Below, piece by piece: positions 15,231-23,420 of a stretch of 64,000 nucleotides of DNA (the stretch's first letter is position 1; each line of letters starts with the position of its first letter). The DNA lies in NCBI RefSeq assembly GCF_002008315.2, contig NZ_MVDG02000002.1:124001-188000 (forward strand), in the 5' to 3' direction. Source of the stretch: Arthrobacter sp. KBS0703. GTDB taxonomy: Bacteria; Actinomycetota; Actinomycetes; Actinomycetales; Micrococcaceae. The position numbers and the translations under genes are program-made. A model generated the notes under the pieces. The model had not been told where the DNA came from. It ran no database searches and saw nothing but the letters and a program-made list of their open reading frames with translations.

Positions 15231-15866
15231 TCAGGTGGACCCGCTCCAGAGGTGCCGCCACCACCGGCGGGTGGGTTCCGGCTCAGGCTCCGGCGGGGCA
15301 GCAGCGGCCCTGGCTGCCCGCCGCTCCTTCCAGCACTGCACTTCGGCGTCGGCGTCGCGGGTTTTGGTGATCACGGGCGGACCGCCTTGGAGCTGGCGCC
15401 GCGCATCAATCACCCGTGCATTGAAGTCCGCCACCAGGTCCCGCACCTGCTTCTCGGAGTACTGGGCATCGAGCCTGGAGTCGAGCTCGGCGTCCTCGGT
15501 GCGCAGGAGAATTGCCTTCGGCCCCAGCCCGGTGAGGTGTTCACGCTGAATCAGGCCCTTGACCCACCAATCAGGATCGTAGCCCTCCCCCAGCCCAGGA
15601 ATCGGCTTGCCGGCGTACTTCAGGTTGTCGAACTTCCCCTGCGCCATGGCGTCCCGGATCAGGTACTCAACGCGGGCGGCGTCATCGATTTTCTTGCGTT
15701 TCTGCCGGTCTTCCTCCTCGGCCGCGGCAAGCTCCGCATCTTCCTGGGCCGTTCCGCCGGAGGCCAGGACGGCGCGGAGTTCCGCGCCCCGTTCCATCCG
15801 CCGTTTGAACTCGCCCGCCGCCCCGCTGCCCATCATCCACCACGCCTTTGCCCGTCTGGAATCCAT
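15231..15866 (-). CDS. DUF1992 (DnaJ-family DNAJC28-like) protein
   Basis: About 211 residues from ATG 15866; an in-frame start 21 codons upstream is possible. The DUF1992 core is clear: RVEYLIRDAMAQGKFDNLKY, GKPIPGLGEGYDPDWWVKGL and LLRTEDAELDSRLD. The flanks are charged and Arg-rich (RRWWRHLW near the end). The family is named after the human DNAJC28 region but has no J domain here; the role is unknown. Same direction as the HNH gene, 28 bases upstream, so possibly one transcript. Confidence 0.82.
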   Translation of the reverse strand: MDSRRAKAWWMMGSGAAGEFKRRMERGAELRAVLASGGTAQEDAELAAAEEEDRQKRKKIDDAARVEYLIRDAMAQGKFDNLKYAGKPIPGLGEGYDPDWWVKGLIQREHLTGLGPKAILLRTEDAELDSRLDAQYSEKQVRDLVADFNARVIDARRQLQGGPPVITKTRDADAEVQCWKERRAARAAAAPPEPEPEPTRRWWRHLWSGST

Positions 15867-15960
15867 AAACCCGATTTCCAGTATTCCGCCGGGGGCGTTG
15901 CTCTTCAACCGCCCCGGCCCAGCGCGCACCGGGGAAACCGACTGCCGCCGAACGGGACAG

Positions 15961-16000
15961 CAGGGTACGACGGCGGGAGCCTCCCGCCGTCGTAACCCTG
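15961..16000. terminator. GACGGCGGGA-family hairpin, copy 1
   Basis: Arms CAGGGTACGACGGCGGGAG (15961-15979) and its complement (15981-16000, one extra A) give a stem of about 19 pairs. It lies 8 bases beyond the stop of the minus-strand Pro-rich gene. First of eight related hairpins in the window. Confidence 0.8.
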
Positions 16001-16007
16001 CGTTTGC

Positions 16008-16232
16008 TTACATCGGGTCAGGCCAGTTTCCGATGGCCGCGCGGACCGGGGCGGCAGGGCCGGGGGCATCGCCGGCGGCAGGTGCGCCGGGACGGGACGG
16101 GCCTTCAGCGTCGGGCGTTGCCGGGCCGACGGACACGGGTGAGGCTGGGCCGCCGGGGCCAGGCGCGACCCCGCTGGGCGGCGTGTGCACGGGTTCAGAG
16201 GCGGCTGCAAGCTCAGACCTCGGAAGATTCAT
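16008..16232 (-). CDS. 74-residue Pro/Ala/Gly-rich hypothetical protein
   Basis: The frame MNLPRSELAAASEPVHTPP... is preceded by GAGGG at a good spacing and followed at once by a strong hairpin, which supports it being expressed. About half the residues are Pro, Ala or Gly, suggesting a disordered protein. There is no signal peptide. Low-complexity GC-rich sequence can mimic coding, so this is moderate support only. Confidence 0.45.
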   Translation of the reverse strand: MNLPRSELAAASEPVHTPPSGVAPGPGGPASPVSVGPATPDAEGPSRPGAPAAGDAPGPAAPVRAAIGNWPDPM

Positions 16233-16568
16233 AGGTACCCTCGCATATCGTCGGCCACTGAAAGCCGGAACCATGGGACTCGTGAACGATGTCCGTGCCG
16301 TCATGCGGGCGGGCTGGTGCAGCGCTGCAACCGGCCGGCCCAATTGGCGGCGTCGATCATCGTGGTGCCGGAGAAGCAGACCTGGATTTGCCACTCCGAC
16401 AGCGACCGTGGCGGCCGTCCCAGCCCAGCGGTGCAGGCCCATCGTGCATGTCCCTGCCCTCACAACCACCCAATGCAATAACACTATGGCCGCCTAGCGG
16501 CAGAAGCATCCGTATCAATTACCCGAGTTTTTTCTACGCTGGCTACTTGTCCACTCGGGACCGGCACA
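16233..16568. other. intergenic stretch without a recognised gene
   Basis: Three hundred bases upstream of the Pro-rich gene and downstream of the acetyltransferase. The frames present are short and Arg/Pro-rich without ribosome sites. An AT-rich patch (16515-16550) near the acetyltransferase end has no clear stem. Confidence 0.4.
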
Positions 16569-17114
16569 TCAGTCCAGAATGCGCTGGAAGAGTATGTGGT
16601 CCTGCCAGCGGCCGGCAATCCTGAGGTACGACGCGGCGTGGCCGATCTTCTCAAAGCCCGCGCGGGCCAGCACTTTCTGGGAGGCCGCGTTATGGACGAG
16701 AGTCCCGGCCTGGACCCGGTGCAGCCCGTAGCCGTCCCGTGCGGAGGGGAGCGCGAACGCCACGGCGGCGGAGGCGATTCCGCGGCCGTTGACCTCCCGG
16801 TCCACCCAGTAGCCCAGGTGTGCGCTGAGCAGCGGCCCGCGGACAATGCGGCTCAGGGTGATGTTTCCAACGATTCGGCCACTGCCGTCGACGAGAGCCC
16901 ACGGGACCGACAGGCCGGAGTCGTACTGGGCGAGCCTGGTCTCGATTTCCTGGTGCTGGCCCGCCACCGTGAAAAAGTCCTCCGGCCTGACCGGCTCCCA
17001 TGGGGCGAGGTGCTCACGGTTGCGCCGGTACGCCGCCGCCTGGGCGTCCGCATCAGAGGAATGCAGCAGTCTCACGCCGACGTCGCCAACCAGGGAATGC
17101 AGCATTGAAGTCAC
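16569..17114 (-). CDS. GNAT acetyltransferase (RimJ/RimL type)
   Basis: 181 residues from GTG 17114, or 178 from the ATG at 17105. The GNAT core is seen in VGNITLSRIVRGPLLSAHLGYWV, the acetyl-CoA loop DREVNGRGIASAAV (Q/RxxGxG/A variant), and the C-terminal VQAGTLVHNAASQKVLARAGF. RimJ-like enzymes acetylate protein N-termini or small amines. It stands alone on its strand, about 130 bases from the divergent F420 reductase-like gene. Confidence 0.85.
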   Translation of the reverse strand: MTSMLHSLVGDVGVRLLHSSDADAQAAAYRRNREHLAPWEPVRPEDFFTVAGQHQEIETRLAQYDSGLSVPWALVDGSGRIVGNITLSRIVRGPLLSAHLGYWVDREVNGRGIASAAVAFALPSARDGYGLHRVQAGTLVHNAASQKVLARAGFEKIGHAASYLRIAGRWQDHILFQRILD

Positions 17115-17248
17115 CGGGCGACTCTACTGACCGCACGAGGAGGCTTCAACCGGCGGGGCGGGCGGCAGGGCGGGCGGCGGCGGGATCCGCCGCCGTCCTC
17201 CGGCGTAACGCACGAAATATCTGCACCGGCGGCGCTGTTGGCCCGGAC

Positions 17249-17890
17249 ATGACAACAATTGGAATCATCGGTGCAGGACACATTGGCAGCCAGGTTGCGC
17301 GCAAGGCGGTGCAGCTCGGCTATGACGTGGTCATCAGCAACTCCAGGGGACCGGAAACCCTGGCGGAGCTGGTGGCGGAACTGGGGCCGCGGGCGCGCGC
17401 CGCGACGCCGGCCGAAGCGGCAGCGACGGGTGATTTCGCCGTCGTCACCGTCCCGCTCAGGAACTACCGGGACATCCCCGTGGAGCCACTGGCCGGCAAG
17501 GTCGTGATCGACACAAACAACTACTACTGGGAGCGCGACGGCCGCTTCCCGGCCCTGGACAGCGGCGAAGCCACCACGTCGGGGCTACTGCAGGAACACC
17601 TGCCCGCGTCGAAGGTGGCCAAGGGCTTCAACCACATCATGGCCAAGCAGATCACCACGGACGGCACCCCTGCGGGCACGCCCAACCGCAGGGCGCTGGC
17701 CACCGCCAGTGATTACGCGGAAGCGAGCGCCCTGGTGACGAAGCTCTATGACGAGTTCGGCTTCGATACCGTCAACATCGGCCCGCTGTCCGAAAGCTGG
17801 CGCGCGGAACGGGACCGCCCCGCCTACGTCGTGCGGCAGAACGCGGCCCAGCTGGCCGAGAACCTCGCCAAAGCGCCGCGCACCACCTGA
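17249..17890 (+). CDS. NADPH-dependent F420 reductase-like Rossmann protein
   Basis: 213 residues. The N-terminal MTTIGIIGAGHIGSQVARKAV is a Rossmann GxGxxG with a following SNSRGPETL that favours NADP. VVIDTNNYYWERDG and KGFNHIMAKQI match NADP oxidoreductase, coenzyme F420-dependent family (PF03807-type). It could be the F420H2:NADP+ oxidoreductase or a relative acting on other partners. The LLM enzyme at 8976 may use F420. The ATG at 17249 is chosen because the Rossmann motif begins there. Confidence 0.78.
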   Translation: MTTIGIIGAGHIGSQVARKAVQLGYDVVISNSRGPETLAELVAELGPRARAATPAEAAATGDFAVVTVPLRNYRDIPVEPLAGKVVIDTNNYYWERDGRFPALDSGEATTSGLLQEHLPASKVAKGFNHIMAKQITTDGTPAGTPNRRALATASDYAEASALVTKLYDEFGFDTVNIGPLSESWRAERDRPAYVVRQNAAQLAENLAKAPRTT

Positions 17891-17912
17891 CGGCTGCCCA
17901 TGCCGGGACACA

Positions 17913-17949
17913 AGAGGACGACGGCGGGAGGTTCCCGCCGTCGTCCTCT
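17913..17949. terminator. GACGGCGGGA-family hairpin, copy 2
   Basis: Arms of 17 bases with a GGTT-type loop lie between the stops of the convergent F420 reductase-like gene and the GSYVT-repeat gene, so it can serve both strands. Confidence 0.82.
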
Positions 17950-17968
17950 GGAGTTTCTCCGGATGTTG

Positions 17969-18235
17969 TCAGCTGCCGGTGACGTAGCTTCCCTCGGTGT
18001 CGTCCGGGTACCCGCCAGCGAGCGTGACATAGCGTCCCTGGACGCGGTTGCCGTTACCGTGGCCGCCACCGGGAGTGGTGATGTAGGACCCTTCGGTGCG
18101 CCCGGCACCGCGGTTGCCGCCGGGCGCCGCGTGGCTGGTCGGCGTCACGTAGCTGCCGCCGCGGGGTGTCCGAAGGATGGTTGCGGCGGCGGTTGCGGCG
18201 CTGCGGGGCGTGAATCGTTCGGTCTTCAAAGTCAT
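17969..18235 (-). CDS. 88-residue protein with four G[SR]Y[VI]T repeats
   Basis: The ATG at 18235 has GAGGAGAA seven bases upstream. After a basic, Ala-rich N-terminus (MTLKTERFTPRSAATAAATI) come four copies of a five-residue motif, GSYVT, GSYIT, GRYVT and GSYVT, separated by Gly/Asn/Pro-rich spacers of 11-18 residues. The last copy is two residues from the end. There is no membrane segment. The leader-plus-repeated-core look recalls multi-core ribosomal peptides, but no modifying enzyme is adjacent. Function is unknown. Confidence 0.7.
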   Translation of the reverse strand: MTLKTERFTPRSAATAAATILRTPRGGSYVTPTSHAAPGGNRGAGRTEGSYITTPGGGHGNGNRVQGRYVTLAGGYPDDTEGSYVTGS

Positions 18236-18679
18236 GGTTTGTTCTCCTCGTTGGTGCCTGCGGTGTGGCAGGTAGGCGGTGGTTTTTGGGCAGGTGTCTC
18301 CGGGCCAGCGGGTCCGGGCAAGCGGCGTAGACGGCACGGCGGCATGAACCAGCGGACCCCTGAGGATCGGATGGTAAGGCGGGGGCCGCTGCGACGACGC
18401 AGTCGATGTCTCTGGTTTTCCGCGCGGCTCACACATGGAGTGTGGCGGTGGTTGTTACCCACCCGGCGCTTTGAGGAGGGCCGCCTTGGCGAGTCTGAAG
18501 CACTCGACCAGGCCGGCGGAGGCGGAAGGGATTCCGCGGATTGCCCGGGCTGGGCCCGGCAGCTCGCTATTGAGCTGGCATGACCAACTATACCCGTTAT
18601 TTTGACTGACTCAAAATAACTGCCTACCTGCGGTTACGGAGGACGCGGCGGTGTCACATCCTGACGCTGAACTGCCGGA
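18236..18679. other. intergenic stretch with AT-rich palindrome
   Basis: About 440 bases without a supported gene. The only clear structure is the inverted repeat at 18596-18620. Promoter elements of the GSYVT-repeat gene should lie at its left end. Confidence 0.4.
18596..18620. promoter_or_regulatory. AT-rich perfect inverted repeat, putative operator
   Basis: Ten-base arms GTTATTTTGA (18596-18605) and TCAAAATAAC (18611-18620) flank a 5-base centre CTGAC. The AT content is far above the surroundings. It has no T-tract or GC stem of a terminator, so it looks like a protein-binding site. The regulated gene is unclear. Confidence 0.5.
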
Positions 18680-18713
18680 GGCGGCGACAGCGGGAGGTTC
18701 CGCCGTCGCCGCC
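18680..18713. terminator. GACGGCGGGA-family hairpin, copy 3 (diverged)
   Basis: GGCGGCGACAGCGG and its near-complement flank GAGGTT, 19 bases beyond the stop of the minus-strand small membrane protein. One mismatch (ACAGC against the usual ACGGC). Confidence 0.7.
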
Positions 18714-18731
18714 CCCGGAAGGGCTAGCCCG

Positions 18732-18947
18732 TCACATGTTTTCCGTGCGGGGTTCTTCATCGGGTGCACTGTTCGGTTCTTCGCTGCGCTCCAGGACCTG
18801 CCACACGATCACCGATCCGGTGACGGCGGCCGCCAAAATACCGAGGACCAGCCACGCTGTCCTGGAGGCCCGCCCGCCCGACCGGAGTCGCTTCTCCGCG
18901 CGGCTAAATGCCTCCCGAGCGTGCACCTTGTTCGCGGCCCTGTTCAT
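18732..18947 (-). CDS. 71-residue single-pass membrane protein
   Basis: From ATG 18947 with GGAG seven bases upstream. The N-terminus MNRAANKVHAREAFSRAEKR is amphipathic and basic, followed by one membrane helix (TAWLVLGILAAAVTGSVIVW) and an acidic tail rich in Glu/Pro. By the positive-inside rule the N-terminus is cytosolic. It is followed by a family hairpin. Unknown function. Confidence 0.62.
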   Translation of the reverse strand: MNRAANKVHAREAFSRAEKRLRSGGRASRTAWLVLGILAAAVTGSVIVWQVLERSEEPNSAPDEEPRTENM

Positions 18948-19078
18948 TCCTATCTCCACCTTCCGGGATCCTGCCTTTGGGCCAGCTCTGCGGGCCCTTG
19001 AAATTACCCAAATAATAACCGGAGAAGGGCAGCTTAGTCCGGAGCCGGCTCCAGATGTCGACAGTCACAGCCAAGGCG

Positions 19079-19112
19079 GGGGACGACGGCGGGAAGACAC
19101 CGCCGTCGTCCC
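19079..19112. terminator. GACGGCGGGA-family hairpin, copy 4
   Basis: Stem of 14 pairs (GGGACGACGGCGG with its complement) and loop GAAGACA. Unlike the other copies it lies between two divergent gene starts, so a terminator role is not obvious here. Confidence 0.65.
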
Positions 19113-19139
19113 CTATGCTGGGGTGGTCCATCACTCAAG

Positions 19140-20219
19140 ATGGCGTGGCAACCAGAGGGACACTGTTGGGGGACACTGTTGCGTTCGACATCTAATTGGC
19201 GGGACGATCCGCCTGCAGAGCGTTTGCCGATGACGGACGAGGACCTGCCGCCGGGTGTCCGACGCTCTGCCAGCGGGCGCATTCCGCAGTGGGCAATTGA
19301 TGAGGCCATGGGGACAGCGGAGGGCGCCGCTCCATGGCGTTCCGAGGCAGCATTTCCTCCGCAGCCGCCAGGGCACGCTTCCCCTCAGATCTGGTATCCG
19401 CAGCCTGGTGGCAAAAGGCGTGGCGGAATAGGCGGTGGCAGGAAGTGGGCCATCGCTGCGGGCATTGCACTGCTCGCCAGCCTCTACTCCGTTCCCGCTG
19501 TGTTCGAACGTTTCGTGCTCCCGGCGGTCCTGCCCTACCTTCCGGGAGCTCCCGTGCCGCCGCCCGGGTTCGAGGCATCGGACACCCCGCTGGGGCACCC
19601 GCCGGGCGGCACCGGCTCCAAGGCCTACGCGCTGCAGGAATCTCCCGACCCCGGCCAGCCGTTCGCCGCCTATGATCCCTGCCGTCCGGTGCATTACGTG
19701 GTCCGTCCCTACAATGCGCCGCCGGGCGCCGACCAGCTCATGGAACAGGCCGTCGCCAAGGTTTCGGCTGCCACCGGTCTGCGGTTCGTCTTCGACGGCT
19801 ACACGTCGGAGGCTCCCCGCGACGAACGGGAGAGCTACCAGCCGGACCGTTACGGCAAGAGGTGGGCGCCGGTCCTCATCGCGTGGTCCACGCCCCAGGA
19901 GAGTCCGGACCTGGCCGGGGACGTGGACGGCCTGGGCGGCAGCTCGTACGCGTACACCACCGGGCGCCCTTACGTCCTCGTGGCCGGGCAGGTGGCACTG
20001 GACGCTCCCGATCTGACCGAGATGATGCACTGGCCGGACGGACCGGACTATGTGCGCGCAGTGATCATGCATGAACTCGGCCATGTGGTGGGACTGGACC
20101 ATGTGGACGATCCGACCCAGCTGATGCACCCTGAGGGCACCGACGTCACGGAGTTCGCCGCCGGCGACCTCGCCGGCCTGGCGCTGCTCGGCACGGGTCA
20201 GTGCGTCCCGGAGCTGTGA
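19140..20219 (+). CDS. membrane-anchored zinc metalloprotease (matrixin-like)
   Basis: Up to 359 residues. A cytosolic Pro/Gly-rich N-terminus is followed by one membrane helix (about 103-122, WAIAAGIALLASLYSVPAVF) and an extracellular domain. The zinc-binding HELGHVVGLDH at 311-321 is a full HExxHxxGxxH, and LMHP at about 328-331 supplies the Met-turn, both hallmarks of metzincins. The YDPCRPVHYVVRPYN segment starts the catalytic domain. The start is uncertain: ATG 19140 or the internal ATG 19230 (MTDEDLPPG). The substrate is unknown. Confidence 0.82.
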   Translation: MAWQPEGHCWGTLLRSTSNWRDDPPAERLPMTDEDLPPGVRRSASGRIPQWAIDEAMGTAEGAAPWRSEAAFPPQPPGHASPQIWYPQPGGKRRGGIGGGRKWAIAAGIALLASLYSVPAVFERFVLPAVLPYLPGAPVPPPGFEASDTPLGHPPGGTGSKAYALQESPDPGQPFAAYDPCRPVHYVVRPYNAPPGADQLMEQAVAKVSAATGLRFVFDGYTSEAPRDERESYQPDRYGKRWAPVLIAWSTPQESPDLAGDVDGLGGSSYAYTTGRPYVLVAGQVALDAPDLTEMMHWPDGPDYVRAVIMHELGHVVGLDHVDDPTQLMHPEGTDVTEFAAGDLAGLALLGTGQCVPEL

Positions 20220-20269
20220 CGGAACCGGCCCACGTTGTTTCCGGCAGTGCGGCTATGAAAATATGCCTC

Positions 20270-21508
20270 ATGCGCGCCATGCAGAATTCCAGCCGATTGC
20301 AAGATGTCCGGTACGACCTCCGGGGCCCGGTGCAGCATGCCGCGAAGAAGCTGGAAGCGGAGGGCCACAGCATCCTGCGCATGAACCTCGGCGATCCGGC
20401 GCCGTTCGGGCTGCACGCCCCCGAGTCCATCGTGGTGGACATGATCCACCATCTGCGCGAGGCGCAGGGGTACAGCGACTCCAAGGGCATCTTCTCCGCC
20501 CGGACCGCCATCTCGCAGTACTACCAGACCAAGGGCCTGATGCAGATCGGCGTCGAGGATATCTTCATCGGCAACGGGGTCAGCGAGCTGATCTCCATGA
20601 CCCTCCAGGCCTTCCTGGAAAACGGCGACGAGGTGCTGATCCCCTCGCCCGATTACCCGCTCTGGACGGCAGCGACGGTCCTCAGCGGCGGCGAAGCCGT
20701 GCACTACGCCTGCGACGAGCAGAACAACTGGTGGCCGGACATGGCCGACGTCGAGACGAAGATCACCGACCGCACCCGTGCCATCGTCATCATCAACCCC
20801 AACAACCCGACCGGGGCCGTCTATCCGCGCCACATCCTGGCCGGGTTCGTCGAAATCGCCCGGCGGCACGATCTGGTGCTGTTCTCCGATGAGATCTACG
20901 AAAAAATCACGTTTGAGGACGCCCTCCACATCCACACCGCCTCCGTGGCCGGCGACCTGCCCGTGCTGACCTTCTCGGGCCTGTCCAAGGCCTACCGGAT
21001 GCCTGGCTACCGGGCCGGCTGGGTTGCCGTCACCGGACAGCGCTCGGCCACCGCGGCGTACCGGGAATCCCTCGAACTGCTGGCCTCGCTCCGGCTCTGC
21101 CCGAACGTTCCGGCACAGCACGCCATCCAGACGTCACTGGGCGGCTACCAGAGCATCGAAGACCTGATCAAACCCGGCGGCCGGCTGCGCGAACAGCGCG
21201 ACCTCGCATTGCGGCTGCTCAATGAGATTCCGGGAATCACCTGCGTGCCCGCGGCCGGGGCGATGTACCTGTTCCCGAAGATGGACCCGGAGATGTACCC
21301 CTTCGCGGACGATGAGCAGTTCGTGCTTGACCTGCTGCAGGAGCAGAAGATCCTGGTCTCCCACGGCTCGGCGTTCCACTGGCCCTCCCCCGATCACTTC
21401 AGGTTCGTCATCCTGCCGCCCGTGGACGAAATCCGGGAGGCCGTACGCCGCATCGCCACCTTCCTGGCCGCCTACCGCGCCCGGGGGGGCCGCACCCGCG
21501 CCGCGTAG
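20270..21508 (+). CDS. class I/II aminotransferase, alanine-forming (AlaA-like)
   Basis: 412 residues from ATG 20270; ATGs at 20255 and 20279 are alternatives. The start MRAMQNSSRLQDVRYDLRGP parallels E. coli AlaA. PLP-fold motifs are present: IINPNNPTG, LFSDEIYEKI (Asp and Tyr that hold the cofactor), and TFSGLSKAYRMPGYRAGW with the Schiff-base Lys. AlaA transfers amino groups from glutamate to pyruvate. The gene begins about 50 bases after the metalloprotease stop. Confidence 0.85.
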   Translation: MRAMQNSSRLQDVRYDLRGPVQHAAKKLEAEGHSILRMNLGDPAPFGLHAPESIVVDMIHHLREAQGYSDSKGIFSARTAISQYYQTKGLMQIGVEDIFIGNGVSELISMTLQAFLENGDEVLIPSPDYPLWTAATVLSGGEAVHYACDEQNNWWPDMADVETKITDRTRAIVIINPNNPTGAVYPRHILAGFVEIARRHDLVLFSDEIYEKITFEDALHIHTASVAGDLPVLTFSGLSKAYRMPGYRAGWVAVTGQRSATAAYRESLELLASLRLCPNVPAQHAIQTSLGGYQSIEDLIKPGGRLREQRDLALRLLNEIPGITCVPAAGAMYLFPKMDPEMYPFADDEQFVLDLLQEQKILVSHGSAFHWPSPDHFRFVILPPVDEIREAVRRIATFLAAYRARGGRTRAA

Positions 21509-21590
21509 CCCGCGCCGGTCCTGCCGGACCTGTCACCCCAATAGATTCAGGGCCCCGGAGCGGAACGCCGATTCCCGGACGCTCGGGTTC

Positions 21591-21636
21591 GTATGTTGAG
21601 ATGGACATCTCAACATACGGATCCTCGCTTTAGACT
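21591..21636 (+). promoter_or_regulatory. palindromic operator plus leaderless promoter of rhodanese gene
   Basis: A perfect inverted repeat with 13-base arms GTATGTTGAGATG / CATCTCAACATAC and a 2-base centre spans 21591-21618. A -10 box TAGACT follows at 21631-21636, and the ATG lies 7 bases further, the spacing of a leaderless start. The right arm of the palindrome occupies the -35 region, so a bound repressor would block the promoter. Confidence 0.72.
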
Positions 21637-21643
21637 CCGGATT

Positions 21644-22471
21644 ATGAGTAATAGCGAGTCGGACTTGCAGCCGTTTGTTGACTGGACCTGGTGCGCGGGC
21701 AACTTGGGGCGGTTCGTTCTGGTGGATACCCGCTGGTATCTGGATGGGACCTCGGGAAGGGACGCCTACAACGCTGGTCATATCCCGGATGCCGTCTTCG
21801 TCGACATGGATCGGTGGCTCTCGGGGGCGGCTTCGAAGAAAGCCGGGAGGAACCCGCTGCCCGATCCTGAAGTGTTTGCCCAGGGGATGCAGGAAGCCGG
21901 AATCAGTGACTCTGACGTCGTGATCGCCTATGACGACGCAGGTGGAGTCATCGCGGCCCGAATGGTGTGGATGCTCCGATCGACGGGCCGCAGCGCCGCG
22001 ATCCTGAACGGCGGCATCGCCAGTTACCCGGGAGAGCTCGCTACCGAGTCCCGGCAAAGGCTGGAAGGAGACTTCTCAGCCCAGGTCTGGCCTGAAAGCC
22101 TGCTTGCCGGTATCGCCGAGGCGTCTTCCGATCAATTCAGGGTCGTGGACGCGAGGAATCGTGACCGCTTCGAGGGGCGCCGAGACCCTGTTGACCCCCG
22201 CCCAGGGCACATACCCGGCGCCGTAAATGTCCCCTGCCGCGAGAACCTCGACTCCTCGGGAAGACTGATCCCAGAGGAACAGCTACGCGAGAATTTCGAG
22301 CGGGCCGGCATCGTCTCCGCCCAGAACACCATTGCATATTGCGGATCCGGAGTGACCGCCTGCCACAACCTGCTGGTTCTGGAGCAACTCGGAAAAGGCA
22401 AAGGCAGACTGTTCGTCGGCGGCTGGTCCCAGTATGGACACGCCACGGACAGGCCTGTCGAAACCGTCTAA
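21644..22471 (+). CDS. tandem-rhodanese sulfurtransferase
   Basis: 275 residues with two rhodanese domains. The N-terminal one has DTRWYLDGTSGRDAY and GHIPDAVFVD but an Asp-containing loop (AYDDAGGVIAARMVWML) in place of the catalytic Cys, as normal for the inactive half. The C-terminal domain has GHIPGAVNVP and the active loop YCGSGVTACHN with Cys about 233. The CGSGVT loop is common to thiosulfate and 3-mercaptopyruvate sulfurtransferases, so the donor is not settled. It appears to have its own repressed leaderless promoter. Confidence 0.87.
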   Translation: MSNSESDLQPFVDWTWCAGNLGRFVLVDTRWYLDGTSGRDAYNAGHIPDAVFVDMDRWLSGAASKKAGRNPLPDPEVFAQGMQEAGISDSDVVIAYDDAGGVIAARMVWMLRSTGRSAAILNGGIASYPGELATESRQRLEGDFSAQVWPESLLAGIAEASSDQFRVVDARNRDRFEGRRDPVDPRPGHIPGAVNVPCRENLDSSGRLIPEEQLRENFERAGIVSAQNTIAYCGSGVTACHNLLVLEQLGKGKGRLFVGGWSQYGHATDRPVETV

Positions 22472-22536
22472 CCTGGCATCTTCCCGCGGCTGGCTGGCGT
22501 GCTGACCGCCGGTCCGGGCACCTCCCCAACGCAGAA

Positions 22537-22569
22537 CGGACGACGGCGGGAACCTCCCGCCGTCGTCCG
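22537..22569. terminator. GACGGCGGGA-family hairpin, copy 5
   Basis: Arms CGGACGACGGCGGG and its complement with an AACCT loop lie between the convergent rhodanese and DUF2848 stops. The loop is inverted relative to the GGTT copies. Confidence 0.82.
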
Positions 22570-22595
22570 CTTCCGTTCGCCGCTCAGGGGCCGAA

Positions 22596-23282
22596 TCAGC
22601 CGATCGGCTCGGGCATCTGCTCCACCACATACTGGGCATCCACCGAGGCGCCCGTGACGGGATCTGTCATCTCGACCTTCCAGCTGCGGGCGAACTGGTT
22701 CACGCCGTGGGTCATGGCCACCGTGCCGGAAATAAGGACGGTTCCGGGCGCGTTCAGCCCGCGTTCCGTGAGGACGTCCAGCCAGTAGTCCGGGGTCAGC
22801 AGGGCGGCCAGCGAGCTGTCCTGGATCAGGGTGTCGGCGGTGTCGCCCTCCCCCACCCAGCCCTTCAGCGTGATCTGGTCCAGATGGTCCCGCACGTCGT
22901 CCAGGCGCCAGGCCTTCCGCCCCAGCACATCCGGGCTGGCATTCTTGCTCCAGGCCACGCCGTGGACCTCCAGTTCGCGGTCCGTATGGTCGCAGGCGAC
23001 GGTGAGCAGCACGCCGTCGTCGGTGATCACCATCGCCCACTCGGCCTCGCCGGAAGTTCGTCCATGCTGCACGCTCACTTCCGATACCTGCTGGGCCAGA
23101 TAGGGGGACACTGGATATAGGGCCGGCGTGGTGGTGGGACCGGGAACGCCAAGTTCAGCCAGTTCGGCAATGTGGGCTTGCACTTCATCCTGCTCCCGCC
23201 CTGCGTAGCCCGCGTTCAGGAGGCGCTTCACCTGTACGTCCTTGGTGCTGCCGTCGGGAAGTTCGAAGCTCAGAGTCGTCAT
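22596..23282 (-). CDS. DUF2848 family protein
   Basis: 228 residues from ATG 23282 (MTTLSFELPDGSTKDVQV). The body LYPVSPYLAQQVSEVSVQHG, EVHGVAWSKNASPDVLG and PDYWLDVLTERGLNAPGTVLISGT fits DUF2848, a family related in fold to fumarylacetoacetate hydrolases and often linked to amidases and GntR regulators. It shares a divergent control region holding TGTATACA-type sites with the MFS gene and is likely part of the same catabolic unit. The reaction is unknown. Confidence 0.78.
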   Translation of the reverse strand: MTTLSFELPDGSTKDVQVKRLLNAGYAGREQDEVQAHIAELAELGVPGPTTTPALYPVSPYLAQQVSEVSVQHGRTSGEAEWAMVITDDGVLLTVACDHTDRELEVHGVAWSKNASPDVLGRKAWRLDDVRDHLDQITLKGWVGEGDTADTLIQDSSLAALLTPDYWLDVLTERGLNAPGTVLISGTVAMTHGVNQFARSWKVEMTDPVTGASVDAQYVVEQMPEPIG

Positions 23283-23338
23283 GGTGGATCCATCCTTTTG
23301 CTGAAAAATTACAAACCGGAAACCTGAAACAGTCGCCA

Positions 23339-23369
23339 ATGTACATCCAGTATGCGTAATGTATACATT
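23339..23369. promoter_or_regulatory. twin GntR-type operators ATGTACAT and AATGTATACATT
   Basis: Two perfect palindromes, ATGTACAT (23339-23346) and AATGTATACATT (23358-23369), lie between the divergent DUF2848 and MFS genes. TGTATACA is also found at 25483-25490 in front of the GntR gene. A further inverted repeat GTGAC-AGGC-GTCAC sits at 23380-23393 before the MFS start. Confidence 0.7.
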
Positions 23370-23420
23370 TAACGCCAGCGTGACAGGCGTCACCATAAAA
23401 GACTCGTGGAGGACAACACC

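Noticed and set aside
18236..18595. Short frames in the gene-poor stretch
   Set aside because: All lack a ribosome site and have Arg/Pro-rich composition typical of shadows.
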